In this document: positions 1-12,300 of the stretch, in pieces
How positions within the stretch are numbered: the first letter of the stretch is position 1
Layout: each line of letters opens with the position of its first letter
Assembly: GCA_022828595.1 (NCBI GenBank)
Contig: JAKGHH010000001.1
Coordinates: 137,597,017-137,661,016 of the forward strand
DNA: 64,000 nucleotides
Reading direction: 5' to 3'
From: Nelumbo lutea
Lineage: Eukaryota > Streptophyta > Magnoliopsida > Proteales > Nelumbonaceae
The notes under the pieces: generated by a model
What the model was told of the DNA's origin: nothing
Seen by the model: the letters and a program-made list of their open reading frames with translations, nothing else
Database searches by the model: none
Position numbers and translations under genes: made by a program

Positions 1-170
1 CTTAGTACTTACATGACAAATAAAGTAAATAAAAAGCTGAAATAAATAACAACTGAAATAACAAACTGACCCCAACTGACACTACTATGACTGAAACAAA
101 TAATTACACATGCTGTCCTACGAACACAGTGGGGACCACTGCTGTGGGGCCCACATCAGTGTTCTCTACA
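1..170 (-). repeat. 3' LTR of element A, partial
   Basis: It begins (minus strand) TGTAGAGAACAC at 170, directly after the purine tract at 171-183, and leaves the window at position 1. Confidence 0.9.
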
Positions 171-3100
171 CTCCCCCTCAAGTTGGGAGTAGATATTTAT
201 CATTCCCAACTTGGATAGGTCTGCCTCTAACTTCTTCCTTGGTACAACCTTGGTGAGGATATCTGTGAGCTGCATATTAGATGTGATATACGGGAGAGAC
301 ACTTCTTGTGATGCGACCCTCTCTCACACAAAATGTCAATCAACTTCAATATGTTTAGTTCTGTCATGCTGCACTGGGTTGTGGGCTATATTAATTGATG
401 TTTGATTATCACAATACAACATCAAGGACTTTTCATAGTCAATACCCATTCATATGATCTCAGCCACTCCGTTAGCCATTGACCTGTATTCCGCTTCAGC
501 ATTAGAGCGGGAAACAACACTCTGCTTCTTACTCCTCCAAGAGACAAGGTTACCTCCCACAAGGGCACAATATCCAGAGGTAGACCTTCTGTCATCAACA
601 CTCCCAGCCCAATCGGCATCTGTATAGACCTCCACCTTCATGTGATTATTGTTCTTGAGCAGTATACCTCTACCCGGGCATCTCTTCAAGTATGCTAATA
701 TTCTCTGTACCGCAAGGAGATGAGAAGTTCTAGGGGAATGCATGTACTGGCTAAAAACACTAACTGCATAACTGATATCTGGCCGAGTGAGGTAGAGGTA
801 TAGGAGCTTTCCAACCAATTGTTGGAACATAACTTTGTCTTCAAGAGGCTCCCCGCCCTCTGCACTAATCTTGTGATTCTGTTCAATGGGTGTATCAGCA
901 GGCTTAACACCTAACTTTCTAGTTTCCGCCAACAGATCTAGAACATACTTTCTCTAAGAGATAAAAATCCCCTGTTTAGATCTAGCAACCTCAATACCCA
1001 AAAAATACCGTAGTGCACCAAGATCTTTCACCTCAAACTCTTGATGAAGGAGCTGTTAGAGGGACTCAATCTCATGGCTATCATTTCCTGTCACCACAAT
1101 ATCATCAACATAGACTGCAAGTAGTGTCAGAGAGGACCACCCTCTTGATAAATAGTGTATGATCTGACTGGCCCTGTTAATAACCGAACTTTCCAAGGGC
1201 TAATCTGAACCTATCAAACCAGGCTCTGAGTGACTGCTTCAAACCATACAATGCCTTGTTCAGTCAGCAAACCTTCTTACCTGTCTCTGTATCATAGAAT
1301 CCAGGAGGCAACTGCATGTAGACCTGTTCCTGTAAGTCTCCATTCAGAAAGACATTTTTAATATCCATCTGGAACAAGGGCCAAGAATGATTTGCTGCAA
1401 GGGATAACGGAACTCGGATGGTGGTCATCTTGGCTACTGGGGCAAAGGTCTCCAAGTAGTCTATACCATAAGTCTGGGTGAACCTCTTTGCGACCAGCCA
1501 AGCTTTGTACCTTTCAATAGAGCCATTAGCATTATGCTTTACAGTGAATACCCATCTACATCCAACCGGTTTCTTTCCTTTTGGTAGGTCAACCAGTGCC
1601 CAAGTGTTATTCTTGAACAGGGCATCCATTTCGACTTGCATTGCATCTTTCCATTCTGGAACTGATATGACTTCTTGCACTGTTCTTGGAATAGGGACAT
1701 TGGCAATGGAAGTGAGATAGGACCAGTAAGAGGGAGATAGACGATCATAGGATAAGAACTGTGAGATGCTGTGAGCTGTAGATGTGGTGCAATGTCGTTT
1801 CCCTTTGCGGATGGCAATAGGGAGATCAAGGTCATCCACAGGAGGGGAAGTGGCAACAGTGGAAGGTGTCTCAGTAGGCTCTGGATCTAGAACCGCAGAA
1901 GGAACTGGAGCTGGCCGGGACTACCGATGACTAGGATCAACCTGCCTGCATCGCCTGTGATAGACTCTCAACTCCTGATCCCTCTGACCACCCTCGCCAT
2001 TATAGCCTTCATCACCCAGTTGAATAGGTAAAGGAACAACCCCACTTCCATTGCGCTCCCCCTGAGGAAAGAGACTCAAAATCCCACTCTCACTGCTCTC
2101 CCCCTGAGGAAAGAGACTCAAAATCCCACTCTCACTGCTCTCCCCCTGAGGAGAAACCCTAGGATAATAGGGTGCCTCCTCAAAGAAGGTGATATCCATG
2201 GAGAAAAACCTTTTCCCTGAAACCGGATCATAGCAGCAAAAACCCTTTTGAGTTTGTGCATAACCGAGGAAAATGCATTTGGAGGCCTTAGGTTCAAATT
2301 TGGAATGATGAGGCCCGAGAAGCTGAACGAAACAGGTACAACCAAAGGTTTTAAGGGGAACAATGAACAACTCCTCGTCTGGGTATAGAAGGGAAAAAGG
2401 GGTTTTCATATCAAGAACCCGGGAAGGAACCCGATTAATGAAATATACTGTCGTGAGGATAGCATCACCCCAAAAGCGAATAGGTACATTGGAGGTAAAC
2501 ATAATGCTTCTAGCCACCTCCAAGATGTGCCTATTCTTCCTTTCGGCATTGCCATTCTGTTGCGGTGTACGAGGGCAAGTGCTCTGGTGAATAACTCCAT
2601 GGCTGAGAAGGTAGGAGGTCAATGGCTTAGCAAAGTATTCCTTTGCATTATCAGATCTAAGGACTTTGATTTTGGCTCCAAACTGATTGATAATCATCTG
2701 ATGGAAGTTTTGGGTCATAGTAGGAACCTCATCTCGAGAACACATAAGATAGACCCAAGAAAAATGAGTATGGTCATCAACAGACAATAGAAAATATCTA
2801 TACCCACCCATAGAAGAGATGTGATATGGCCCCTAAACATCAGTCTACACAATATCGAAAGAAGAATTACTCCTTTTATTACTCAAAGAATAAGAAGTTC
2901 TACAATGTTTGGCAAACTCACAACTCTCACACTTCAACTTTGATAACTCAATAGACTCAAATAAAGTAGGAAACAAACTCTTCAAAGACCTAAAAGACAA
3001 ATGACCTAATCGATTATGCCAAAGCATAACCGGACTCACAGACTGAGAAACAAGAGACTTCTTATCCACTGACTCCTCCCGACAAGAACTCTCTCCAAGC

Positions 3101-3555
3101 AGATAGATCCCATTCGTCTCACGGCCAGTTCTAATCACCTTCCTCGTCTCCAAGTCCTGAAAAACACATCGGTCAGGGAAAAAGGTTACTGAACAATTCA
3201 TATGTTTGGTAATACTACTCACTTAAAGCAGGTTAGTATCAAGCTTAGGAACATGCAATACAGAAGATAAAGAGATAGTATCCGATAGCTTGATGTCACC
3301 CTTGCCCGAAATGGGAACAAGAGAGCCATCAGCAATGGATACTCTATCTCGGCCAGAGGACAAGTGATAAAAACTGAACAATGATGGCAAGCTAGTCATA
3401 TGGTCGGATGCACTTAAATCTATTACCCAGCAGTGGTCAGTATTACCTGGAGCTGAAGCATGGTAAGTTGAGGCTCGAGTACCTGAATGTGCAAACGCAA
3501 ATGTGGCAGGAGTTGATGGTGGACTGAGACGGCTGAGCTGAACTCCCAACTTCAT
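171..3555 (-). pseudogene. pol of element A (PR-IN-RT-RNase H), broken
   Basis: In minus-strand order: protease block near 3430, where the motif reads IDLSASDHM so the usual DSGAS is altered; pre-integrase zinc region 2845-3222 (LWHNRLGHLS, CESCEFAKH); integrase core 1921-2811 (RSDNAKEYF, TPQQNGNAERKNRH); RT from 1839 (GCRWVFTVKHNANGSIERYK) with the YVDD box near 1095; RNase H 450-932 (DADWAGS, SRSNAEAEYRSMA). Stops lie near 3222, 2835, 1921 and 950-1263. The C-terminal residues run to about 211. Confidence 0.88.
2056..2152 (-). repeat. 42-bp in-frame tandem duplication in pol of element A
   Basis: Units start at 2056 and 2098, with a partial third from 2140. On the minus strand each encodes PQGESSESGILSLF. 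It sits in the variable linker between integrase and RT. Confidence 0.9.
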
Positions 3556-4471
3556 TTTCCAACTGTATGAGGGCAGCCCGAACAGCGGCTAAGGTCTCTA
3601 GGGATGTGCCTGATAAGGATGCTAAATCAGTGTTCACGGCCACGTGAGCATTACCCTTCTTATTTCTTAGTTTTGCTGGGACCAAGTGAGGATGTAGCTT
3701 CCAACAAGTATCTTTTGTGTGCTTGGGTTTCTTGCAATGTTCACATACCAGGTCCCATTTATCTTCCTTCTTCCGGTCCCTTTTTGGATCACCCCCTGAC
3801 TTAGGTTTAATAGCTGTCAGGGCTGGGAAAGGGGGTTGAGACTGCATCATGATTTTTCTCCTGGTCTCTTCACTATGCACCAGGGAGTATGCTTGAGAGA
3901 GGGTCACACCATCTCTGGTCAGTATTTGTTGCTGGACAATGTCATATTCTGAATTCAAGCCAGCCAGAAACTCAAACACCCTATTTGTCTCGACTTGCTT
4001 TCTGTGATTCTGTGCATCTTTGGGACTCTCCCACTCAAGGGTCTCTAGATGGTCAATCTCATGCCACAAGGATTTTAAGGTAGAGAAGTAGACAGAAACT
4101 AGCTTTTCTCCTTGTTTAAGGTTGTTCACCTCACACTTCAGTTCATAGGCTCTGGCAACATTAAGGGGTTGGGAATAGGTTTCTTTCACAACATCCCATA
4201 TCTCCTTGGCTGTCTTTGCCCACAAGTAATTCCGGCTGATATGTGGCTGCATAGAATTACACAGCCATGCCATAACCTGAACCCACTTGGTGTATGTTGG
4301 GTCCTCCTTGGAAGGTTCTTTCACATCTCCAAAGAGGCAACCCAGTTTTCCCCTTCCTCCAATAGCCATCATGGCTGATTGAGCCCATTCCAAGTAATTT
4401 GACCCATCAAATCTCATAGTTGTAATCTGAAACCCAGTTTCAGATACACTACCATAACTTCTGTTTTCCAA
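3556..4471 (-). pseudogene. gag of element A
   Basis: The frame opens with a Met at 4471 and continues without a stop to 3443, about 342 codons. The N-terminal part has the copia gag pattern (FDGSNYLEWAQSAMMAIGGR, then CNSMQPHISRNYLWAKTAKE). A CX2CX4HX4C zinc knuckle (CEHCKKPKHTKDTCWKLH) sits near residue 243. The last residues of this frame are not family-like, because the protease block continues in another frame from about 3555. So gag is nearly whole, with a frame break at its junction with pol. Confidence 0.85.
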
Positions 4472-4576
4472 AACTACTTTCTCCCTGATTTTTAAACTCC
4501 ATCTTTGGTCAAGAATCAGTAGCTATAAACTGTTAGAGCCACTACACCAGAAAATAGCACTTGGACAGACGGTCAC

Positions 4577-4745
4577 AACCAGAAAACAGTATGAAATCAA
4601 TGCAGGTCTGATCTGAAACCAATCAGTAATCACTGTATATGCATGAACTAGTGCAGGCCTGATCTGAAACCAGTCGGCAATCACAGTATATGCAGGAAAC
4701 CAATACAACTCTGATCTGAAGTCAATCGGCAATCACAGTACCAGG
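4577..4745 (-). repeat. Tandem repeat in the leader of element A
   Basis: Three imperfect copies of a unit of roughly 63 bp share TCTGATCTGAA followed by CAATCGGCAATCAC or a close variant. They lie between the primer site and the gag start, where no frame is coding. Confidence 0.75.
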
Positions 4746-5304
4746 CAGTCTGTCAAGTTTTTTTATCCCCTAGAAGAGCTCGAAGCCAAAAATAGGCCTG
4801 AAACCAGCTTAGAGAGCAATCTGAGATGCAGGAGCAGAATTAGGGTTTCAATCGTAGGTCTGAAATAAGTGCTCAGCCGCACTCTCCAAGCAGTCCGTAC
4901 AGTTAGGACCTGTTGTAGGGTCAATATGAAACCCTAAAACTGATCACCTCTGAGAGAAGGGGGTTCAGCCCAATAGTCAAACCCTATATTAGAGAGAAAA
5001 ACCTTAAAGCAGTTCGGCCTCTCCTTCTAGATAGGTCCAACCTATCTCTACTGATAGCAGTCTCTGGAAACTAAATAAAACTTACTTATGGAATGCTGTT
5101 CACTGCCTTCCAGGGTTACCTGAACCCTAGCCTTTGCTGCTTCTTCCTGATTACCAACTCTCTACAAGTCGCGGCAAGTCCTCAACAACTGTGAACCTCT
5201 TCTGGTAATCTCCAAGAATCAGTCGACGAATACTTCTTCATAAGCTTCCAGCCCTAGCTGGTCCTCATGTGGTCGGATGGACTAGACACACATGAGAAGC
5301 CCTA

Positions 5305-5321
5305 GATAGGCTCTGATACCA
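5305..5321 (-). other. Primer binding site of element A
   Basis: The minus strand reads TGGTATCAGAGCCTATC, complementary to the 3' end of plant initiator tRNA-Met, the usual copia primer. Confidence 0.85.
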
Positions 5322-5700
5322 AGTAGAAGATCAAGACTGCAATCAGTCTTGAGCCCTAATAGAATTTAGGTTAAGAAAAGCATAAGAAAAGTGAGAGGAA
5401 GAAGGAAGAGAAGAGAAACAGGAGAACACAAGGGTTTGAAAGGAGGGACAGATTCTAACACATCTGCCATTGCCACTCTCTTAGTATATATAGGTTATGT
5501 TCAGTACATAGAGAAAAGGACAGATCTGCCCTTAGTACTTACATGACAAATAAAGTAAATAAAAAGCTGAAATAAATAACAACTGAAATAACAAACTGAC
5601 CCCAACTGACACTACTATGACTGAAACAAATAATTACACATGCTGTTCTATGAACACAGTGGGGGCCACTGCTGTGGGGCCCACATCAGTGTTCTCTACA
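5322..5700 (-). repeat. 5' LTR of element A
   Basis: On the minus strand it starts TGTAGAGAACAC at 5700 and ends just before the primer site. The inner border is uncertain by a few bases because no clear CA end is seen next to the primer site. Its first 170 bases match window positions 1-170. Confidence 0.85.
5485..5492 (-). promoter_or_regulatory. Putative TATA box in LTR A
   Basis: TATATATA lies about 210 bp into the LTR on the minus strand, a plausible core promoter position for U3. It is sequence-motif evidence only. Confidence 0.4.
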
Positions 5701-6254
5701 GTATAGAAGGGTTACTAAAAGTAAGGAAAACACAGTTTATTTGTAGAAATAGTTTTTAAACTCATAGTATTTCTTCTCCCAACCTCAAAATCTCATTCAA
5801 AGTTCCATGCATCTATTAGTAATAAAACATACTATTGGGTTAGCCAGGAGGCAAAATGTGGTGTCTACAATCTCGAAAAGAGTATCTCATGTATCTTTTC
5901 CTCTGTTTTACTTCTATGGAAGTTTCTCTAACTTAACCATTTCTTGTCTATTAGCAAATCTCAGTCTATGCTTTGGTTAATCAAATAAAGAAAATATGAA
6001 AATCTAGGGTTCATAACATTTTTCTACTCCAGTTTCTAGTATTCTGTTACTATTCTTTTGCACATGGCTTAATGAGTTCCTTAACAATATTGAAGGAAAT
6101 CATTATCCTGTCTCCTTCTATTTTGTAATATTGGTTTTAATTTTTATTTGAGAGAAACATTCAATTAGTGGCTTACCATATTATATTTTTTTACTTTATT
6201 TTATCCGTTGTTTTCTTTTTCCATGGTGATTTGGAATTGTTATTTGTCTTGCAG
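5701..6254. other. TPC1 intron, unique sequence
   Basis: AT-rich non-coding DNA between element A and the exon at 6255. It ends in a T-rich stretch and the TTGCAG acceptor. I see no exon of the first TPC1 domain and no transposon here. Confidence 0.6.
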
Positions 6255-6312
6255 CTTGATATAGAGAACAATTCTGCTCAGAAGATTTGGCAAGTGGTTG
6301 AGTTTGTCTTTG
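6255..6312 (+). CDS. TPC1: TPC1 exon: end of helix IIS1, luminal loop, start of IIS2
   Basis: This 58-nt exon is preceded by a TTGCAG acceptor and followed by a GTGAG donor. It reads [19 protein letters not shown] plus the first base of a split Gly codon. It corresponds to Arabidopsis TPC1 from about L453. The Asp equivalent to D454, the residue changed in the fou2 allele, is kept, as is E456. The residue equivalent to E457, part of the luminal Ca2+ site, is Asn. Confidence 0.9.
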
Positions 6313-9300
6313 GTGAGATTTTAACAAATTCTACTGCCACACATTTCATTTTACCACTGGGTTATTTTCTTCATTTCCAATGTACTACTTCTGTTGTATA
6401 TGGTCCTATCCTTTGGTTGGGGGCAAGCTATTACTCCTTGATGTATCTTTTTATTTGTATGGCATTGTGATGTTGGAATGGGAAATCAAATACTGGTAAG
6501 TATTTTACAGAGATTGATGAATTGGTGTCCTGGCAATAAACTTGACTGTAATCATTTTTATATGTGAAAATGTTTGAAGGCCTATATATTTGCCAAAAAC
6601 AACAAATTTTCATTAATCAGGGAAATAGAAGATAAAATGAAACATGGTCCAACGTAGGATAGCCGAACCAAGGTGCCATCAAGAGGAAACCAATACCATC
6701 CAAAAGAAAAAGAAAAATACAGCAACAAATTACCTTGGGATTTTGATTCCCTCAATATTGAGATGGTTGACCTTGAAATTCACATGAATGATATGTAAGA
6801 ATGGGGTGGGCTGCAGGGGGGGATTTTAAAGAACATATTTATCCCCTGAAAAGCTCTATTAGTACAAGCTTGTCTTACATTGCTGGTCCCAAGCCTGGTT
6901 AAAAGAGGAGGGTTATGTCAGGCCAGAAGTTGACATTAAAACTTTTGCTAAACTCTTATAAACATGGATCCTGAATTGTTGAAGGGTCCGTAAGCGTTAC
7001 GCTCCATTCTGTACTGAAAAGAGCAGAACGGAGGAACAGGATTCATTTAGCCAATCCCATATAGTTGGGACAGGGCGTAATTGAGTTAAATCTATGCCCT
7101 AAAACTTAAAAATTCACTAAGCTCACACCCCATGGTTTCCTTGCAGAAAAGCAACATTGTTTTTTTTTGTTTTAACTCTTCGATTATTAGGATTCCCCAA
7201 AAAGAGCAGAAATGCATTTTTTCTCTTCTCTCTCTTTAGAATTCCTAAAATCTCTCCCTCTCCCCTTTTTGCTGTCTTCTTCCCTATATCTTAATTTTAT
7301 TGGTGTGCAAATTGTTAATTTTATTAAAGTGATGCCATTGTTTTTTGAATTGTCTTATTTTGCTTTTGTTTTTTTTTTTATCATCATCTTTATATTCTTC
7401 ATTGTAATCTTTGATTGAATAATCCTTAATGTGAAAGTTTCCTTTTGAGTATAAAAAGCTCAACTGATCTTAAAATTTTAGTTGTGGTTGAATATAACTT
7501 ATGAAAGAAGTAGGGATAAAAGTTAAATGAATTAAATAGAACACTCAATAAAGCCAACACAAACTTTCATGATCATTTTTCTTGTTCTTTTGGTTCTATT
7601 TCATTTTTTGCATGGTTTTCCTTCTTGTTTTTTCTTGAACGTAGTTGTAATTTTGACTTTAACAAAAAAAATCAAATAATAACCATGAATTATATGCAAA
7701 TTCTATGAGAACAATGAGTCAAGTGTGATAAATTGATAATTGGGAGCTTAAATATCATCACCTTTCTTCAATGAGAATACTTCAATCAGTAGCAACCAAC
7801 AAGCACAACATCAGCATAAAGTAATTATAAGTAACAAAGAAAGTGATCTAGAATCACCATAGGGTTCTTAGATGTTGTAAGCATCACACAACTGAGGTTG
7901 TGGAAATAGTAAGTGATTATAGTCTTCCTTGGGGTAGCCAGACATAATTTAAGAAATATCAATAAACTAACCCTGATTATGTTAACCTAAAATAAGTGTA
8001 AGTGGACTTATAATAAGCAACTAGTTTAACTGGGATTCAAAATGAAAATAAAAGGATCTTCTACCAAGACATTAACCAAGGAAGCAGAAGCCCTTTCAAA
8101 GGAAGCTATTCAGAAGAAGGTGGAACGCTTTCTACTTCAGGAACAAACATAAAGAAATTGATCACTTTAGTTCGAAGGGAATCATTGATAAATGCCTCTG
8201 ATAAAAAAAATCTTTCTTGATATAGAAAACTAAAAATAATTGATGAAAATAAATTGCCTCCAATAGGATTTGAACCCATACCAAAGGTTTAGAAGACATC
8301 TGTCCTAATCATTAGATAATGAAATATTCCTATCACAAATACAAGAAAATAATGGGGAAAATTATGGTAGTATATGACGTTGGCAATAGGTGTTAGACAT
8401 GAATGGACATCTTTTTATGCTCGACTTGGTGAAATAATGTACTAGCATTTCAATTAAAACTGAGAAAATAAAATTTACTCATAGATATATGTATATAAAC
8501 AATGTAAGACTTGTAATTTCCAATGGTTAAGTTCCGAATAAGGTTGAAGTTGCATAGCACGAGCTAAGGGAAATTATTCTTTGAAGCCATCAATGCCAAT
8601 GAAGGTGTTTGTGGAAGGGGTTGAAATAGGAAGCTAAATATCATCTGGTGGGGTGGAAGGAAGTGTGTAGACTGTAGAGTAAAAAGGTGGGTTGAGGGGG
8701 AGGGGGGGCGGAAGACCTTGTCTCTAAATTTGTCTCCTCCCTGGAAAATCCGTTGGCACTAATTGGGATTTTGGGTTTTGTAGAGGCATAAGGGAGGAGG
8801 GAATTGATTTCCTACCTAGTCTGTTAAGCCTCCTTGACAAAGTTTGCTTGGACCCTTATCATCTAGATAAATGTGTTTGGACACCCCAGTCGATTAAGTT
8901 TAGGTCCCTTTTTCAGTCTCCTTCTATCCAGCCCTTCCATGCTAAGGAAATCTGGTGCAAGCCTATTCCCCCTAAGATTTTGGCTTTTTGTTGGAAAGTG
9001 TACTATGGGAAAATAAACACCTTGGATACTCTTCAAAATAGAAGATTTTTCCTTTGTATATCACCTAACTGGTGTATCCTTTGCAGATCTCATGGAGAGG
9101 ATTGTTACCATGTACTAATATCTTGCTCCTTTACTGCAGAGTTATGGGAGTGGCTCCTTTACTACAGAAGTAAGCTTACTCTTTCATCCTTCTTCCTTCC
9201 CATGGCATCAAAAAAGAGGAAGAATCACGTGGAGGTGTGCTAGAGCTGCACTGATTTGGACAGTGTGGGAAGAAGGAAATGCTAGAATCTTCCAGGAGGA

Positions 9301-12300
9301 GAGGAAAATACATGAATTGGAGGAGTGCATTCTGCATAGGGTGATATAGTGGCTGAGATCCTTGGATTCATTCCACCAATTCTCCTTTAATGATACATGG
9401 AGGAATTGGTCAGCGGTAGCAAGCAGCTCCTCTTTAAAGACTAGAATCCATATGAGTTGGGAGCCCTCTCTTGAAGGTTTTTTGAAGCTGAATTTTGATG
9501 GTAGCAGTGAAGGTAATCTAGGCCCCTCTGGAATGGGAGGGGTACTGAGGAATGAATTTGCTAATGTGGTCCTCCTCTACTCGGGTCCCCTTGTGATTGG
9601 GAACTCTACAAGAGCAGAATTGCTAGCTGCCATCCAGGGAGTACAGCTTGCAGTTCAGCTAAGTGTGCAACGACTACTTTTAAAAGGGGACTCCAAGGTG
9701 GGGAGTGGGAAAAGGATTCTTTTTTGGAAGGACTTATGGAGTGAAGATGCGCTGTTAAAGGAGATTTACCCAAATCTGTTCAAATTTGCAACAAATAAAG
9801 ATGTGATGTGGCTGATTGTATGGAAATTCAGGATTGTTGTAGAATTTGGAACCCCCAATGTTGAAGGAATCTGAATGATTGGGAAGTGGCCTCACTTGTT
9901 GACCTGTTACAAAAACTATATAGTTTAAGGGTGAGTGAGCAAAGGGAGGACAGGAGGGTGTGGACATTTTAGATAGTGTGGAACTGTGGATTGTGCTCTC
10001 TATAGAAGCAGCATGGAAACAACAGATCATCTGCTACTCCATTGTAGCCAGGGTCTGGAAAAGAATGGTATATCTGTTTGGGTTGGAATTGTGCTTTCTG
10101 GGTGATGTGGAGAGCTTTCTAGGTGATGGTTTTTAGAAGTCTTGAGCAAAGAGGGTAAGGTGGCATTGGAAATTATCCCAGAAACAGTTTTTTTGACTGT
10201 TTGGGGGGAGAAACACACAAATATTTGAGGGTAAGCAGGGCTCAGTAGAGAAATCATCAAGTGTTGGGTGTGTTTTCTTGGTTGACAAATCACAAAATTG
10301 TACAAAGGGAAAAATTACAACTCTTTTTTAGCTAATGGGAAATCTTTTTGTAATGACATAGTCTTGAGTTGGGTTTGGGATGTCTAATTGCTTGTATGTC
10401 CCGTGTACAGAACCTCTCAGGGGTTGCTATTTGTACATCATCTTTTTTAGGAAAAGATATATTTTACTGTTATCAAAATAATGCCAATGAAGATGTTTCT
10501 TTTACTATGAGTTCTACACATATTCTATGTTAAAAAGGTTCTTGAAACTACCAGATGTTGACAAAATGTACTCATTTTTTACAGGCTGGGTTTATGTTTT
10601 AGAAATGGCTCTGAAAGTCTATGCACTTGGATTTGACAATTATTGGATGGAAGGACAAAACCGATTTGATTTTGTAGTGACGTGGGTAATAGGTAATGAA
10701 ATGAAACTCTCAGGTCCTAATGGTTTTCATATGTTATATAATAATGTACTTGACATTCTCACTTTCAAAGAACATATGTTCTTGTTATGTTTCCATTGCA
10801 TGTGGCATGGCTATTTGTTTCTACTATAGATTCTGAATCTACAGTCTGTAAAGAGAAGAAAAAGAAGTTCAAAGACAAAAAAAGGGAAAAGGTAGAATTG
10901 TATTGCCTAGATTTTGTTGCATGCAAGGTTCAAAGTATCGATACGATACGCATTTCGGCTGTATCGTATCGGTACTTAGAAACGGCCGATACACACTTTT
11001 TTTTTAGTTTTTTTTCAAAGTTTGGATTTTTGGGAAGCTTATAAGATGTTTTTTATTATTAAAAATAGTTGGGGGTCCGAAACGCTGCATTTCGGACCAT
11101 ATCTTTTTCAAAAGATATGATATGATATGCCCAATACGGGGCGTATCGTATCGATACTTTGAACCATGGTTGCATGACCACTTCTTTTTGTTACCCAAAA
11201 TTACTAATCGGACATAAATGCCCTAGGATTCTAATCATTTAAGATTTATTCTCTCTTTTCTAATATAAAATTTCTATAAAAATTGAATCCCTTCTTTCAG
11301 GGTTGTTTGCTCCCTATTTCATCATTTAAAGAATGAGAATCATGTTTAGAATTCAAAACATATTAATACTCACAAGATACTTGTAAGTATATTTTGACCC
11401 ACTGAAATTTTATTCTACTTTCTGAAACTAAAATCAACCATAAACTTGGATTTAAACAATGATTTAAATATCATACGATACGTCCGATACGGGGCGTATC
11501 GTATTGGTATCGGCTTGAGGAGATACAGGATACGGGATATGCTACGAATAAACCCTTATCTCCTTAATCGCGCGTGTTGTAATGATACGCCTTCGTATCG
11601 GCTCGTATTGTAATGTATCGGAGTGATACGCACCGATATGGCCGATATGGATTGGCATTTTCTGCACGCACGTTTATCTTCAAAAGGGTGCGCCTAGCGT
11701 GATTCGAACACAAACCACCCAGCGCCAAACCTTAAACACATGCATAAACCATTAAGTCACCTTTAATCTTGTGTAATCCAATAAAATAAAATATCTTTTT
11801 TATATTCTAGTGTCCAAATGTAATACAAAAAAAAAAATACATTTATGTTTAACAATTCTAGAAAAATAAAAAAATAATGTTCAAAACTAATATTTTATAA
11901 ACTAATAGAATAAATAATTTCTTAAATCCACATTTATATAAAATATTTGTTTAATCTCAAGAATTTTATACAAAAAAAGATATTAATAATAGAATAATTA
12001 TTTTGGTGCTTAATATTTATAAATTTGATCATGACATGTATCTTAAAATTTTATAAATTATTAATTAATATTTTAATGTTAACTAAATAAAAGTATTGTT
12101 GGAAAACGTGGGGTTATTGGTTCAGATCTGAAAATAGAATTGTATATATTCCTAGGGTTGTGGAAGGATTGATTTAGAAAGTTTTTTCTTTCGATTTCTT
12201 TCTTTCTATTTTCTCTTCTTTCTATTTTTTCTTCTTTCTGTTTTCTTTTCTTTCTATTTTTCTTTCTTTTTATTTATTGCAGCAGCTTACTGTATAAATA

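Larger units (their letters stand above)
1..5700 (-). mobile_element. Ty1/copia LTR retrotransposon A (left end cut by window)
   Basis: Read on the minus strand, the element runs 5' LTR (5700 to about 5322), primer site, leader, gag, protease, integrase, RT, RNase H, purine tract, and the first 170 bp of the 3' LTR. Positions 1-170 repeat 5531-5700 with about three differences seen by eye. The order gag-PR-IN-RT-RH marks it as Ty1/copia. It lies upstream of the first visible TPC1 exon, so probably in an intron. The target duplication cannot be checked because the left end is missing. Frame breaks make it non-autonomous. Confidence 0.93.

Noticed and set aside
6168..6470. 100-codon frame around the first TPC1 exon taken as a separate gene
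   Set aside because: Only 6255-6312 matches TPC1; the rest is intron DNA that happens to stay open and is hydrophobic because it is T-rich.
11690..11770. Functional tRNA gene on the minus strand
   Set aside because: There is a B-box-like string but no believable acceptor, D or anticodon stems; kept only as a weak tRNA-like feature of element C.
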